Assembly (NCBI GenBank): GCA_937898635.1
Contig: CALEJW010000021.1
Location: 1-13,727 of the forward strand
From: an uncultured Pseudomonadota bacterium
GTDB taxonomy: Bacteria > Pseudomonadota > Gammaproteobacteria > Burkholderiales > Usitatibacteraceae
Reading direction: 5' to 3'
Length of the DNA stretch: 13,727 nt
The notes below the pieces were generated by a model. That model did not search any database. It saw nothing but the letters and a program-made list of their open reading frames with translations, and was not told the origin of the DNA. Positions 1 to 7,511 of this stretch are shown in pieces. Within the stretch, counting starts at the first letter, position 1. Each line of letters begins with the position of its first letter. The translations under genes were made by a program, and so were the position numbers.

Positions 1-236
1 TCGGTGCCGGGGCGGAGCGCGGGGAGGGTTTTTTTCGTTCGCGGCCGAGTGAATGTGCGGCGAGCGCGAGCTTCGGAATCGTTCCGGGGAAGGCGAGTCG
101 GGCGGCTGCGGAACCGGCGTGAGTCGGCCGCGAACGAAAAAGAACCCCCGCCCGCGCTCCGCCCCTGCGCCGGTGAAGCGCAGCCGCCCGGTGCTGCGCG
201 CGTTCCCGCGGCAGGTCGTCACGAAACCGGACCCGC
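1..236. other. Non-coding left edge upstream of the kinase gene
   Basis: I see no convincing gene here. One + frame and parts of others stay open, but only as arginine-, glycine- and proline-rich translations typical of chance frames in high-GC DNA. None looks like the C-terminus of a response regulator, which would be the expected upstream neighbour of the kinase at 237. The stretch holds a long imperfect inverted repeat (listed separately), a run of seven T at 29-35, and a small hairpin with a 6-bp stem at 165-170 and 178-183. No strong Shine-Dalgarno sequence precedes the ATG at 237. A gene ending just left of the window cannot be excluded. Confidence 0.6.
9..165. repeat. Long imperfect inverted repeat (arms 9-52 and 120-165)
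   Basis: Two arms of about 45 bp are near-perfect reverse complements around a 67-bp spacer. Bases 9-23 pair without mismatch with 151-165 (15 bp), and 36-48 pair without mismatch with 124-136 (13 bp). Between them a G-run/T-run segment (24-35) faces a C-run/A-run segment (137-150) of slightly different length. The outermost bases 49-52 match 120-123 only at alternate positions. Transcribed, this could fold into a very stable long hairpin in the leader of the kinase gene. As DNA it could be a small non-autonomous element with terminal repeats or two inverted copies of an intergenic element. No target-site duplication is evident. Confidence 0.75.
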
Positions 237-1535
237 ATGCTGAAGCTCTTCTTCCGCCTCTACCTCTTCCTGATGCTGCCGGCGACGGCGGCGTTCGTGG
301 GCTTCATGTACCTCACGGACCAGGTGATGGCGCAGGTGCACGCCGAGGCGCAGAGGAAGCGCGCGGGCCCGGCCTTCGACCGCGCCGAGCGGATCATCGG
401 CGACACCGACGTGCCGGACTGGCAGGGGCGTCTGAAGGAGATCGAGGCCACCTTCCGCATCGAGCACCGCATCCTGCCGCTGGCGCAGGTGACGGACGAC
501 TGGTTCATGTCGTCTTCGGAGAAGGAGCGCCTCGCCGCGGGCGAGATCGCCTTCCGCGACCGCCCCGGCGGCGGGCAGGTGTACCTGCGCCGGATCGGCG
601 AGGGCGATCGCGTGCTGCGGATCGAGTGGGTTGGGCTCTACGAGTACCTCGCGCTCTACTACACGATGATCGTGGCGCTGGTGACGCTGGGGCTCGCGGT
701 GATCCTGCTGCGCTGGGTGAGGCCGCTCTACCGCGACCTCGAGAACCTCGCGCAGGCCGCCGGGCGCGTGGGCGACGGCGACCTCGCTGCGCGGGCCTCG
801 GTGGGCCGCGCTTCGCTCGTCGAGCCCATTGCCGGCGCGTTCAACGCGATGACGGAACGCGTGCAGCACCTGCTGGAATCGCACCGCGACCTGGAGCAGG
901 GCGTGGCCCACGAGCTGCGCACGCCGCTCGCGCAGCTCAAGTTCGACCTGGAACTCGCGCGGGAGTCGGAGACCGCCGCCGAGCGCGAGGCGCGCTTCGA
1001 GGCCATGGGGCGCGACGTCGCGGACCTGGAGGAGCTCGTGAACGAGCTGCTGCTCCTCGCGAACCTGCGCCAGGCGCCGCCCTACGCGCCGAAGGAGGTG
1101 CCGGCGCGCGTGCTGGTGGAGGACGTGATCCGGCGCGCGAAGGACGAGATGCGCGCCGCCGGCCGGGAGGTGGCGATCGAGGAGCCGGCCGAGCTTCCCG
1201 AGACCTTTACCTGCGACGGCAAGTACCTCGCGCGCGCGCTCGTGAACGTGGTGCGCAACGCCGCCCGCCACGCGCGGGCGCGGGTGGCGCTCTCCGTGGA
1301 ACGCGACGGGCCCCGCACCGTTGTGCACGTGGACGACGACGGCCCGGGCATCGCGCCGGAGGACCGCGAGCGGCTCTTCGAGCCCTTCACGCGCGCCGAG
1401 CCGGGCCGCGAGCGCGAGACGGGCGGGGTGGGACTGGGGCTCGCCATCGTGAGGAGCGTCGCCGAGTGGCACGGCGGCGGCGCGCGCATCGAGGCCTCTC
1501 CCCTGGGCGGGGCGCGGGTGTCTATTTCCTGGTAG
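237..1535 (+). CDS. Membrane sensor histidine kinase (RstB-like architecture)
   Basis: This 432-residue inner-membrane kinase should autophosphorylate on histidine and pass phosphate to a response regulator. A hydrophobic segment at about residues 7-26 and a second at 139-158 flank a periplasmic sensor region of about 110 residues. A HAMP-like linker follows (159-212), then the HisKA dimerisation helix with the phospho-acceptor H225 in an HELRTP motif. The HATPase domain shows the N box around N337/N341, the G1/F region DDDGPGIAPEDRERLFEPF (366-384) and the G2 motif GGVGLGLAIV (396-405), so it looks catalytically intact. ATG 237 is chosen because it leads straight into the first membrane segment. 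The ligand is unknown. No response regulator gene is visible beside it; it may lie left of the window or elsewhere. The last 14 bp overlap the convergent PAS-GGDEF-EAL gene. Confidence 0.93.
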   Translation: MLKLFFRLYLFLMLPATAAFVGFMYLTDQVMAQVHAEAQRKRAGPAFDRAERIIGDTDVPDWQGRLKEIEATFRIEHRILPLAQVTDDWFMSSSEKERLAAGEIAFRDRPGGGQVYLRRIGEGDRVLRIEWVGLYEYLALYYTMIVALVTLGLAVILLRWVRPLYRDLENLAQAAGRVGDGDLAARASVGRASLVEPIAGAFNAMTERVQHLLESHRDLEQGVAHELRTPLAQLKFDLELARESETAAEREARFEAMGRDVADLEELVNELLLLANLRQAPPYAPKEVPARVLVEDVIRRAKDEMRAAGREVAIEEPAELPETFTCDGKYLARALVNVVRNAARHARARVALSVERDGPRTVVHVDDDGPGIAPEDRERLFEPFTRAEPGRERETGGVGLGLAIVRSVAEWHGGGARIEASPLGGARVSISW

Positions 1536-4500
1536 TGCCGGGCTTGCGCGCGCCCGGCTTGCGCGCGGTGCCCTTCGCCTTGGCGGTCCTTCCCTTGGCG
1601 AGCCTTTCCTTCGCGAGCTTTTCCTTGGCGAGCTTTGCCTTCGCGAGCGTCCCGTTCGCGAGCTTCTTCTTCAGCGAGCCCGGCTTCGCCGGCTTCCTCG
1701 GCGGGGGCTTCCTGCCCGCGGGCTTCGCCGTGTGCCGCTCCAGCCAGCGCTCGAACTCCGCGGCCGGCAGCGGCGGGCAGGCGAGGTAGCCCTGGTAGGC
1801 CGCGCAGCCGTGCTCGCGCAGGAAGGCGAGCTGCGAGGGCTGCTCCACGCCCTCGGCCACGACTTCCAGGCCGAGGCCGCGCGCGAGTCCCGTCACCGCC
1901 GCGACGATGGCCGCCCCCCCGCTCTCCGCGGCGCGGCGCGAGCCGGCGTCGATGTCGGCGACGAAGGAGCGGTCGATCTTCAGCGTGTCCACGGGCAGGT
2001 GGCGCAGGTGCGACAGGCTCGAGAACCCCGTGCCGAAGTCGTCGATCGCGACGCGGAAGCCCATGCGCCGGAGCTTCCTCAGCGTGAGGCTCACGCCCTC
2101 CACGTCCTTCACCATGCTGGTCTCGGTGATCTCCAGCGTGAGCCAGGTGGGCGCGCAGCCGGCGTCGCGGAGGATCGCCTCCAGCTCGGCGACGATGGTG
2201 GAATCGCGCAGCTGGCTCGCCGAGAGGTTCACGCAGACCGTGAGCGGGCCCACCCCGCGCGAGCGCCACGCGGCCGACTGGCGGGCGGCGACGTCCATCA
2301 CCCAGTGGCCGAGGTCGCGCATGAGGCCGGCCTCCTCCGCCACGGGGATGAAGGTGGAGGGCAGCACGACGCCGCGCGCCGGGTCGTGCCAGCGCAGCAG
2401 CGCCTCCACGTGGAAGACGCTCCCGGTCACCACGTCGAGGATGGGCTGGTACTGCAGCTCGAACTCGCCCTGGCGGATCGCGCGGCGCAGCGCCGCCTCG
2501 AGCTGCAGGCGCTGGTCGCGGCGCTGGGCGAGCGAGCGCGAGAAGGCGCGGTAGCTGTTCCGGCCCAGCTCCTTCGCGTGGTACATCGCCGCGTCGGCGT
2601 TCTTCAGGAGCGTCTCCGGGTCCTCGCCGTCCTCGGGCCAGACCGCGAAGCCCAGGCTCGCGCTCACCTGCACGTCGTGCCCGTCGATCGGGAAGGGGCG
2701 CGCCACGTCGTCGAGGATCTTCTGCGCCACGCGGTCCGGGCCGCCCTCGCCCTCGAGGTCCTCGAGCACCACCACGAACTCGTCGCCCGACAGGCGCACG
2801 AGGAAGTCGCTCTGCCGGAGCGAGCCGCGGATGCGCCGCGAGAGGTCCTTCAGCAGCTCGTCGCCGATGCGGTGGCCGAGCGTGTCGTTCACGTCCTTGA
2901 AGTGGTCGAGGTCGAGGAAGAGCACCGCCACGCCGTGGCCGAAGCGCTGCGCCCGGGAGATCGCGGCGGAGAGCCGGTCCGGCAGCAGCAGGCGGTTGGG
3001 CAGCCCCGTCAGGCCGTCGTGGGTGGCCATGAACTGCAGCCGCTCCTCGGCCTGGATGCGCGAGGAGACGTCCTGGGCCAGCGAGAGGATGGAGACGAGC
3101 CGCCCCGCGTCGTCGCGCAGCGCCGAGTTGTGCCACTCGACCCAGATCACCGTGCCGTCCTTGCGGTAGCTGCGGTTGAGGCTCGTCGCGCGCGAGTCGG
3201 GGCCCTCCACGAGGCGCTGCACCATCGCGTCGACCGCCTCGACGTCCTCCTCGAAGACCAGGCGCAGGGACTCCATGGAGCGGCCCAGGGCCTCGGCGGA
3301 GCCGAAGCCGAAGATCGCCTCGGCGTTGCCGGACCAGCGCGCCACGCGCAGCTCCGGGTCCCACTCGATCACCGCGAGCGGCGTGTTGTCGAAGTGCGCG
3401 GAGAGGATGGAGTTGGCCAGGCGCAGCTCCTCCTCGACCAGCTTCTGCTCGTGGATGTCGCTGGTCGCCGTGTAGTAGCCGAGGTAGTGGCCGCGGGCGT
3501 CGTGGCGGGGCGTGAAGTCCACGTTCATCCAGCGGCTGCGCCCGTCGGCGAACTCGAGGAGCCGCTCGAAGCTCACGCGCTCGCCCGCCTCCACGCGGCG
3601 CAGCACCGGCGCGAGCTGCTCGGCCCGCTTCTCTCCCAGCACCTCGGCGAGGCTGTGCCCGATCACCTCCGTGGCGGGACGGCCGACGTAGTCGAGGAAG
3701 GCGTCGTTCACGTAGCGGTAGCGCTGCTGCGCGTCCACGTAGGCCACGGGCGCGGGGATGGAGTCGATCACCTGGCGCAGCTCGCGCTCCTTGTCCTCGA
3801 TCGAGGCCTGGGCCACCTTGAGCTCGTGGATGTCCGTGGACACCACGTAGAAGCCGAGCACGCGCCCGGCCTCGTCCTTGCGGGGCGTGAGCCTCACCCG
3901 CGTCCAGCGCTCCTCCTGCGTGTCCGGGACGCGGACGAGCCGCTCGTAGGAGACGCTCTCGCCCGCCGACACCCGGTCGATGTAGGGCTGCAGCGCCTTC
4001 ACGAGATCCGGCGGATAGACGTCCTCCGGGAACTTGCCCAGGGCGAACTCGCGGGTGAGGCCGCGGGTGGCGAGGAAGACGTTGTTCACGAAGGTGCAGC
4101 CGCGCTCGAGGTCGATGTAGACGATCGCCTCGGGAATGTTCTCGGCGAAGAAGCGCAGCTCCTCCTCGCGGGCGCGGAGTTCCGCCTGCGCCATCTTGAG
4201 GTCCTGCACGTCGTGGCCGACCACGTACATCCCGCGCACTTCCCCGTCGGGGCCGAAGTCGGGAACCGAGCGCCCGAGGATCCAGCGCCGCTCGCCGCCG
4301 GGCAGCACGTGCTCGCGCTCGAAGGTCCCCGTCTCCCCCGAGAGCACGCGGCGCACCATGGGCTCGAGCTCGGCGGCGACCTTCTCGCCCAGGACCTCGG
4401 CGGAGGTGTGCCCGATGACCTCCGCGAAGGTCTTGCCGCGGCCCTCGCAGAAGGCGCGGTTCACGAAGCGGTAGCGGCGCTCGCGGTCGAGGTAGGCGAC

Positions 4501-6087
4501 CGACACCGGGATGTTGTCGGTGAAGAGGCGCAGCTTCGATTCCTGCTCCGCGAGGCGCTCCTGCGCGAGCTTCAGGTCGTGGATGTCGGAGCCGACGATG
4601 TAGTAGCCGCCGAAGGCCCCGTCCTCGCCGACCCAGGGCTCGAGGCGCACCTGGTACCAGCGCATCTGCCCGCCCTCCGGGCCGACGAGGCGCTCGTATT
4701 GGCAGGGCTCGCCCCTTACCAGGCGCTCGATGAAGGGCTCGTGGTAGGCCGCCGCCGCCTCCTCGCCGAGGATCTCGATCACCGTCCGGCCCACGATCTC
4801 GGCGGCGGGCTTGCCGCGGATGCGCTCGAAGGTCTTGTTCACGAACTGGTAGCGGAAGTCCGGGCCCACGAAGGCGATGGCCTCGGGGATGTTCTCGGCG
4901 TAGAAGCGAAGCTCGCGCTCCTGGCGCTCGATCGCCTCGCGAAGGCGCCGGTCGTCGTCGATGTCGATCACCACCGAGAAGACGCCGTCGACCACGCCGT
5001 CCGCCTTGTCCGGGATGAGGCTCACGCGCACCCAGCGGCGCGAGCCGTCCGCCGCCACGCCCTGGCGTTCGTAGACGACGCGCTCGCCGGCGAAGGCCCT
5101 GTCGATGACCTCCCGCACGGCCGCGAGGACCTCGGGGGCGTACACGTCCTCGAGGCGCATCCCGACCGCCGCCTCGGCCGTGAGGCCGGCCGGCCAGTCC
5201 ATGCCGGGCGTATTCGCGAAGCGGAAGCGCCGGTCCGCGCCGATGTAGGCCATGGGCACGCCCACGTTCGCGGTGACGAGCTGGAGCTGGCGCGTGCGCG
5301 CGAGGAGCGACGCCTTGAGCTGGTGGTCCTCCTCGATGTCGGCGAGCACGACGAGGACGCCGCGCACGAGGCCGGCCTCGTCCTTGTCCGGGATCATGTG
5401 GCCGCGGATGCGGCGCTTCTCGCGCCCGGGCCACAGCGCCTCGCGTTCGTAGGTGATGGTCTCGCCGCCCATGGCGCGCTCGATGAGCGGGGCGCTGTGG
5501 GCGAGCACCTCGGGCGGCGCGAGGTCCTGGTAGCGCCGGCCGATCATGTCCTCGCGGCGAATCCCCGCCCACGCGACGCTTTGCGCGTTGGCGAAGCGAA
5601 GCACGCCCTCGCGGTCGATGTAGGTGACGGGAAAGCCGATCGTGTCGGTGATGAGCGCGAGCTGGCGCTCGCGCGCGGCGGTGGCGGCTTCCGCCTCCTT
5701 CAGGTGCTGCAGGTCCACCACCACCACCATCGCGCCGGCCACCGCCCCGTCGCGGCGCACCGGCATGTAGTGGGCGCGGACCCAGCGGCCCTCGTCGGGA
5801 CCCTCGATGGTGAGGCGGTCGAGGACCTGGTCCTCGCCCTGGAGCGCGCGGGCGAGCGCCCTGCGGCGCTCGTCGGTCGGGGGCCTCATGGCGGTCTCGT
5901 CCAGCCCGCGGCCGAGGAGCTCCTCCTCCCGGCGACCGGCGTAGGCGAGGTAGGCCGCGTTCGCGAAGCGGTAGCGCCGGGCCTGGTCGATCACGCAGCA
6001 CGGCATGCGCAGGAGTGCGAGCCCGGGCCGCAGCTCGGCCAGGGCGGCATCCAGGGCGTCGGGGGGGAGGGAGGGCGTAGCGGCCAT
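1522..6087 (-). CDS. Soluble 8xPAS-GGDEF-EAL c-di-GMP turnover protein with basic tail
   Basis: This is a 1521-residue cytoplasmic protein with no membrane segment or signal peptide. Eight PAS domains lie in tandem (about 25-130, 145-257, 270-385, 395-508, 520-635, 647-760, 772-888, 898-1012). Each ends in a D-I-x-x-L-K-like PAC end and a short helical linker. The GGDEF domain (1016-1180) carries SGDEF at 1100-1104, with D1059 and N1067 in the nucleotide and metal site and an RxxD product-inhibition site at 1091-1094. The EAL domain (about 1190-1450) keeps the phosphodiesterase residues: E1228 (EAL), N1287, E1319, D1349/D1350, K1370, E1412 and Q1432. It could therefore both make and degrade c-di-GMP, set by PAS inputs. 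Residues 1451-1521 are a Lys/Ala-rich repeat tail. ATG 6087 is preferred over an upstream TTG at 6138, because that extension looks like non-coding leader and would remove the divergent promoter. Chromophores of the PAS domains cannot be read from the sequence. Confidence 0.93.
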   Translation of the reverse strand: MAATPSLPPDALDAALAELRPGLALLRMPCCVIDQARRYRFANAAYLAYAGRREEELLGRGLDETAMRPPTDERRRALARALQGEDQVLDRLTIEGPDEGRWVRAHYMPVRRDGAVAGAMVVVVDLQHLKEAEAATAARERQLALITDTIGFPVTYIDREGVLRFANAQSVAWAGIRREDMIGRRYQDLAPPEVLAHSAPLIERAMGGETITYEREALWPGREKRRIRGHMIPDKDEAGLVRGVLVVLADIEEDHQLKASLLARTRQLQLVTANVGVPMAYIGADRRFRFANTPGMDWPAGLTAEAAVGMRLEDVYAPEVLAAVREVIDRAFAGERVVYERQGVAADGSRRWVRVSLIPDKADGVVDGVFSVVIDIDDDRRLREAIERQERELRFYAENIPEAIAFVGPDFRYQFVNKTFERIRGKPAAEIVGRTVIEILGEEAAAAYHEPFIERLVRGEPCQYERLVGPEGGQMRWYQVRLEPWVGEDGAFGGYYIVGSDIHDLKLAQERLAEQESKLRLFTDNIPVSVAYLDRERRYRFVNRAFCEGRGKTFAEVIGHTSAEVLGEKVAAELEPMVRRVLSGETGTFEREHVLPGGERRWILGRSVPDFGPDGEVRGMYVVGHDVQDLKMAQAELRAREEELRFFAENIPEAIVYIDLERGCTFVNNVFLATRGLTREFALGKFPEDVYPPDLVKALQPYIDRVSAGESVSYERLVRVPDTQEERWTRVRLTPRKDEAGRVLGFYVVSTDIHELKVAQASIEDKERELRQVIDSIPAPVAYVDAQQRYRYVNDAFLDYVGRPATEVIGHSLAEVLGEKRAEQLAPVLRRVEAGERVSFERLLEFADGRSRWMNVDFTPRHDARGHYLGYYTATSDIHEQKLVEEELRLANSILSAHFDNTPLAVIEWDPELRVARWSGNAEAIFGFGSAEALGRSMESLRLVFEEDVEAVDAMVQRLVEGPDSRATSLNRSYRKDGTVIWVEWHNSALRDDAGRLVSILSLAQDVSSRIQAEERLQFMATHDGLTGLPNRLLLPDRLSAAISRAQRFGHGVAVLFLDLDHFKDVNDTLGHRIGDELLKDLSRRIRGSLRQSDFLVRLSGDEFVVVLEDLEGEGGPDRVAQKILDDVARPFPIDGHDVQVSASLGFAVWPEDGEDPETLLKNADAAMYHAKELGRNSYRAFSRSLAQRRDQRLQLEAALRRAIRQGEFELQYQPILDVVTGSVFHVEALLRWHDPARGVVLPSTFIPVAEEAGLMRDLGHWVMDVAARQSAAWRSRGVGPLTVCVNLSASQLRDSTIVAELEAILRDAGCAPTWLTLEITETSMVKDVEGVSLTLRKLRRMGFRVAIDDFGTGFSSLSHLRHLPVDTLKIDRSFVADIDAGSRRAAESGGAAIVAAVTGLARGLGLEVVAEGVEQPSQLAFLREHGCAAYQGYLACPPLPAAEFERWLERHTAKPAGRKPPPRKPAKPGSLKKKLANGTLAKAKLAKEKLAKERLAKGRTAKAKGTARKPGARKPGTTRK
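1573..1662 (-). repeat. 15-bp tandem repeats encoding LAKxK pentapeptides
   Basis: Six consecutive 15-bp units read on the - strand as LANGT, LAKAK, LAKEK, LAKER, LAKGR and TAKAK (protein residues 1476-1505). The units are degenerate but clearly related at DNA level; most carry a recurring ttGGCGAGc or ttCGCGAGc core on the + strand. They form the middle of a 71-residue C-terminal tail containing 18 Lys and 8 Arg but only 2 Glu and no Asp. Lys/Ala tails of this kind resemble histone H1-like and AlgP-like bacterial proteins, which suggests binding to DNA, RNA or another polyanion. Because the unit is 15 bp, gain or loss of copies would keep the reading frame. Confidence 0.8.
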
Positions 6088-6167
6088 TTTCGTCGGGCGG
6101 TTGCGGCCGAGTTTACGGGTTCGGCAGCATTGCCCCAAGCAGGGCGGTAAACTCGCCGTCAGACGCC
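6088..6167. promoter_or_regulatory. Divergent intergenic promoter region with 9-bp inverted repeat
   Basis: These 80 bp separate the start codons of the PAS-GGDEF-EAL gene (-) and the SAF oxidoreductase gene (+). A perfect 9-bp inverted repeat, CGAGTTTAC at 6108-6116 and GTAAACTCG at 6147-6155, sits nearly symmetrically between the two starts. Read outward, each arm gives a TAAACT hexamer that could serve as a -10 element. For the - strand gene a TTGGGG (+ positions 6133-6138) lies exactly 17 bp upstream of its TAAACT, a plausible though imperfect sigma-70 promoter. On the + side the hexamer at the matching -35 position is poor. The repeat could instead be an operator. Neither start codon has a recognisable Shine-Dalgarno sequence. 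Confidence 0.4.
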
Positions 6168-7511
6168 ATGAACCTCCATCGACTCCTCGAAGCCCGCGAG
6201 GCGGACTCGCGCCCGGTCCGCGTCGTGCTGATCGGCGCCGGCAAGTTCGGCTCCATGTACCTCTCCCAGGCCCGGCGCACGCCCGGCATCCACCTGCTGG
6301 CCGTCGCGGACCTCGCCCCGGACCGGGCGCGGGCTTCGCTCCTTCGCACCGGCTGGGAGGCGGCGCGACTGGAGGCGAAATCCTTCGACGACGCGCTCGC
6401 GCGGCGCCATACCTTTCTCACCGACGATGCCGCCGCGGCCATCGCCCACCCGGCCACCGAAGTGGTGATCGACGCGACGGGAAGCCCCGCGGCGGGCGTG
6501 CGCCACGTGCTCGCCTGCTGCGCCGCCGGCAAGCACATCGTGATGGTGAACGTGGAGGCCGACGCGCTCGCCGGGCCGATCCTCGCGCGCATGGCGAGGC
6601 AGGCGGGCATCGTCTATTCGCTCGCCTACGGCGACCAGCCCGCGCTCATCTGCGAGCAGGTGGACTGGGCGAGGGCCGCCGGATTCGAGGTGGTCGCCGC
6701 CGGCAAGGGCACCAAGTACCTGCCGGCCTACCACGCCTCCACGCCGGAAACCGTGTGGGGGCACTACGGCTTCAGCGCCGAGACGGTCGCCAAGGGCGAC
6801 TTCAACGCGCAGATGTTCAACTCCTTCCTCGACGGCACGAAGAGCGCCATCGAGATGGCGGCGGTGGCCAACGCGACGGGGCTCCGGCCCGCGCCCGGGG
6901 GGCTCGAATTCCCGCCCTGCGGCGTGGACGACCTCGCGCGCGTGCTGCGTCCGAAGGCGGACGGCGGCCACCTCCATCATCGCGGCCAGGTGGAGGTGAT
7001 CTCGAGCGTGGAGCGCGACGGCCGTCCCGTCTTCCGCGACCTGCGCTGGGGCGTGTACGTGACCTTCGCCGCGGGACACGAGTACGTGCGCCGCTGCTTC
7101 CAGGAGTACGGCATCGCGACCGACCCCTCGGGCGAGTACGCGGCGATGTACAAGCCGAGCCACCTGATCGGCCTCGAGCTGGGCATCAGCGTGGCGAGCG
7201 TGGCGGTGCGCGGGGAAGCCACGGGCGCGGCCACGGGATGGCGGGGCGACTGCGTGGCCACCGCGAAACGCGACCTGAAGGCGGGCGAGACGCTCGACGG
7301 CGAGGGCGGCTACACCGTGTACGGCAAGCTCATGCCCGCGGCCGATTCCCTCAAGGCGGGGGGGCTTCCCATCGGGCTCGCGCACAAGGTGAAGCTCGTG
7401 CGCGACGTCGCGGCCGGCAAGCCCGTCGCCTGGGCCGACGTCGCCATCGACGAGACCGCGGAGGCCGTGCGCATCCGCCGGGAAATGGAACGCGAGGGCG
7501 CGGACGCTTGA
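6168..7511 (+). CDS. Homoserine dehydrogenase-like NAD(P) oxidoreductase with C-terminal SAF domain
   Basis: The 447-residue protein starts with a Rossmann fold: the dinucleotide motif GAGKFG lies at 23-28, followed by an acidic residue after the second strand (AVADLA, 45-50). A Gfo/Idh-like or homoserine-dehydrogenase-like middle region follows, with a conserved-looking stretch around GKGTKYLPAYH (179-189). The C-terminus (about 368-428) is a SAF domain, with KAGETLDGEGGYTVYGKL and a late IGLAHKVKLVRDVAAG segment. This architecture matches the family annotated as predicted homoserine dehydrogenase with SAF domain (COG4091). I know of no secure substrate; oxidation or reduction of a hydroxy acid or sugar acid is as likely as of homoserine. 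SAF domains in other families occur in sugar-acid dehydratases and antifreeze-like or FlgA proteins, so database labels such as FlgA would mislead. It is the first gene of the operon and overlaps the next start by three bases. Confidence 0.85.
   Translation: MNLHRLLEAREADSRPVRVVLIGAGKFGSMYLSQARRTPGIHLLAVADLAPDRARASLLRTGWEAARLEAKSFDDALARRHTFLTDDAAAAIAHPATEVVIDATGSPAAGVRHVLACCAAGKHIVMVNVEADALAGPILARMARQAGIVYSLAYGDQPALICEQVDWARAAGFEVVAAGKGTKYLPAYHASTPETVWGHYGFSAETVAKGDFNAQMFNSFLDGTKSAIEMAAVANATGLRPAPGGLEFPPCGVDDLARVLRPKADGGHLHHRGQVEVISSVERDGRPVFRDLRWGVYVTFAAGHEYVRRCFQEYGIATDPSGEYAAMYKPSHLIGLELGISVASVAVRGEATGAATGWRGDCVATAKRDLKAGETLDGEGGYTVYGKLMPAADSLKAGGLPIGLAHKVKLVRDVAAGKPVAWADVAIDETAEAVRIRREMEREGADA

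Noticed and set aside
16..35. G-rich stretch followed by seven T as an intrinsic terminator
   Set aside because: There is no C-rich partner immediately upstream in the window to form a stem ending at the T-run; its complement is the far arm at 120-165.
6088..6138. Upstream TTG start (6138) for the PAS-GGDEF-EAL protein
   Set aside because: The added 17 residues look like translated leader, would use up the promoter region, and an ATG at 6087 gives a natural N-terminus.
1732..6150. Very long open frames antisense to the PAS-GGDEF-EAL gene on + and in a second frame on -
   Set aside because: They are Arg/Ala/His/Val-rich shadows created by G/C-biased third positions. They show no domain motifs, while the frame ending at 1522 contains eight PAS domains, GGDEF and EAL.
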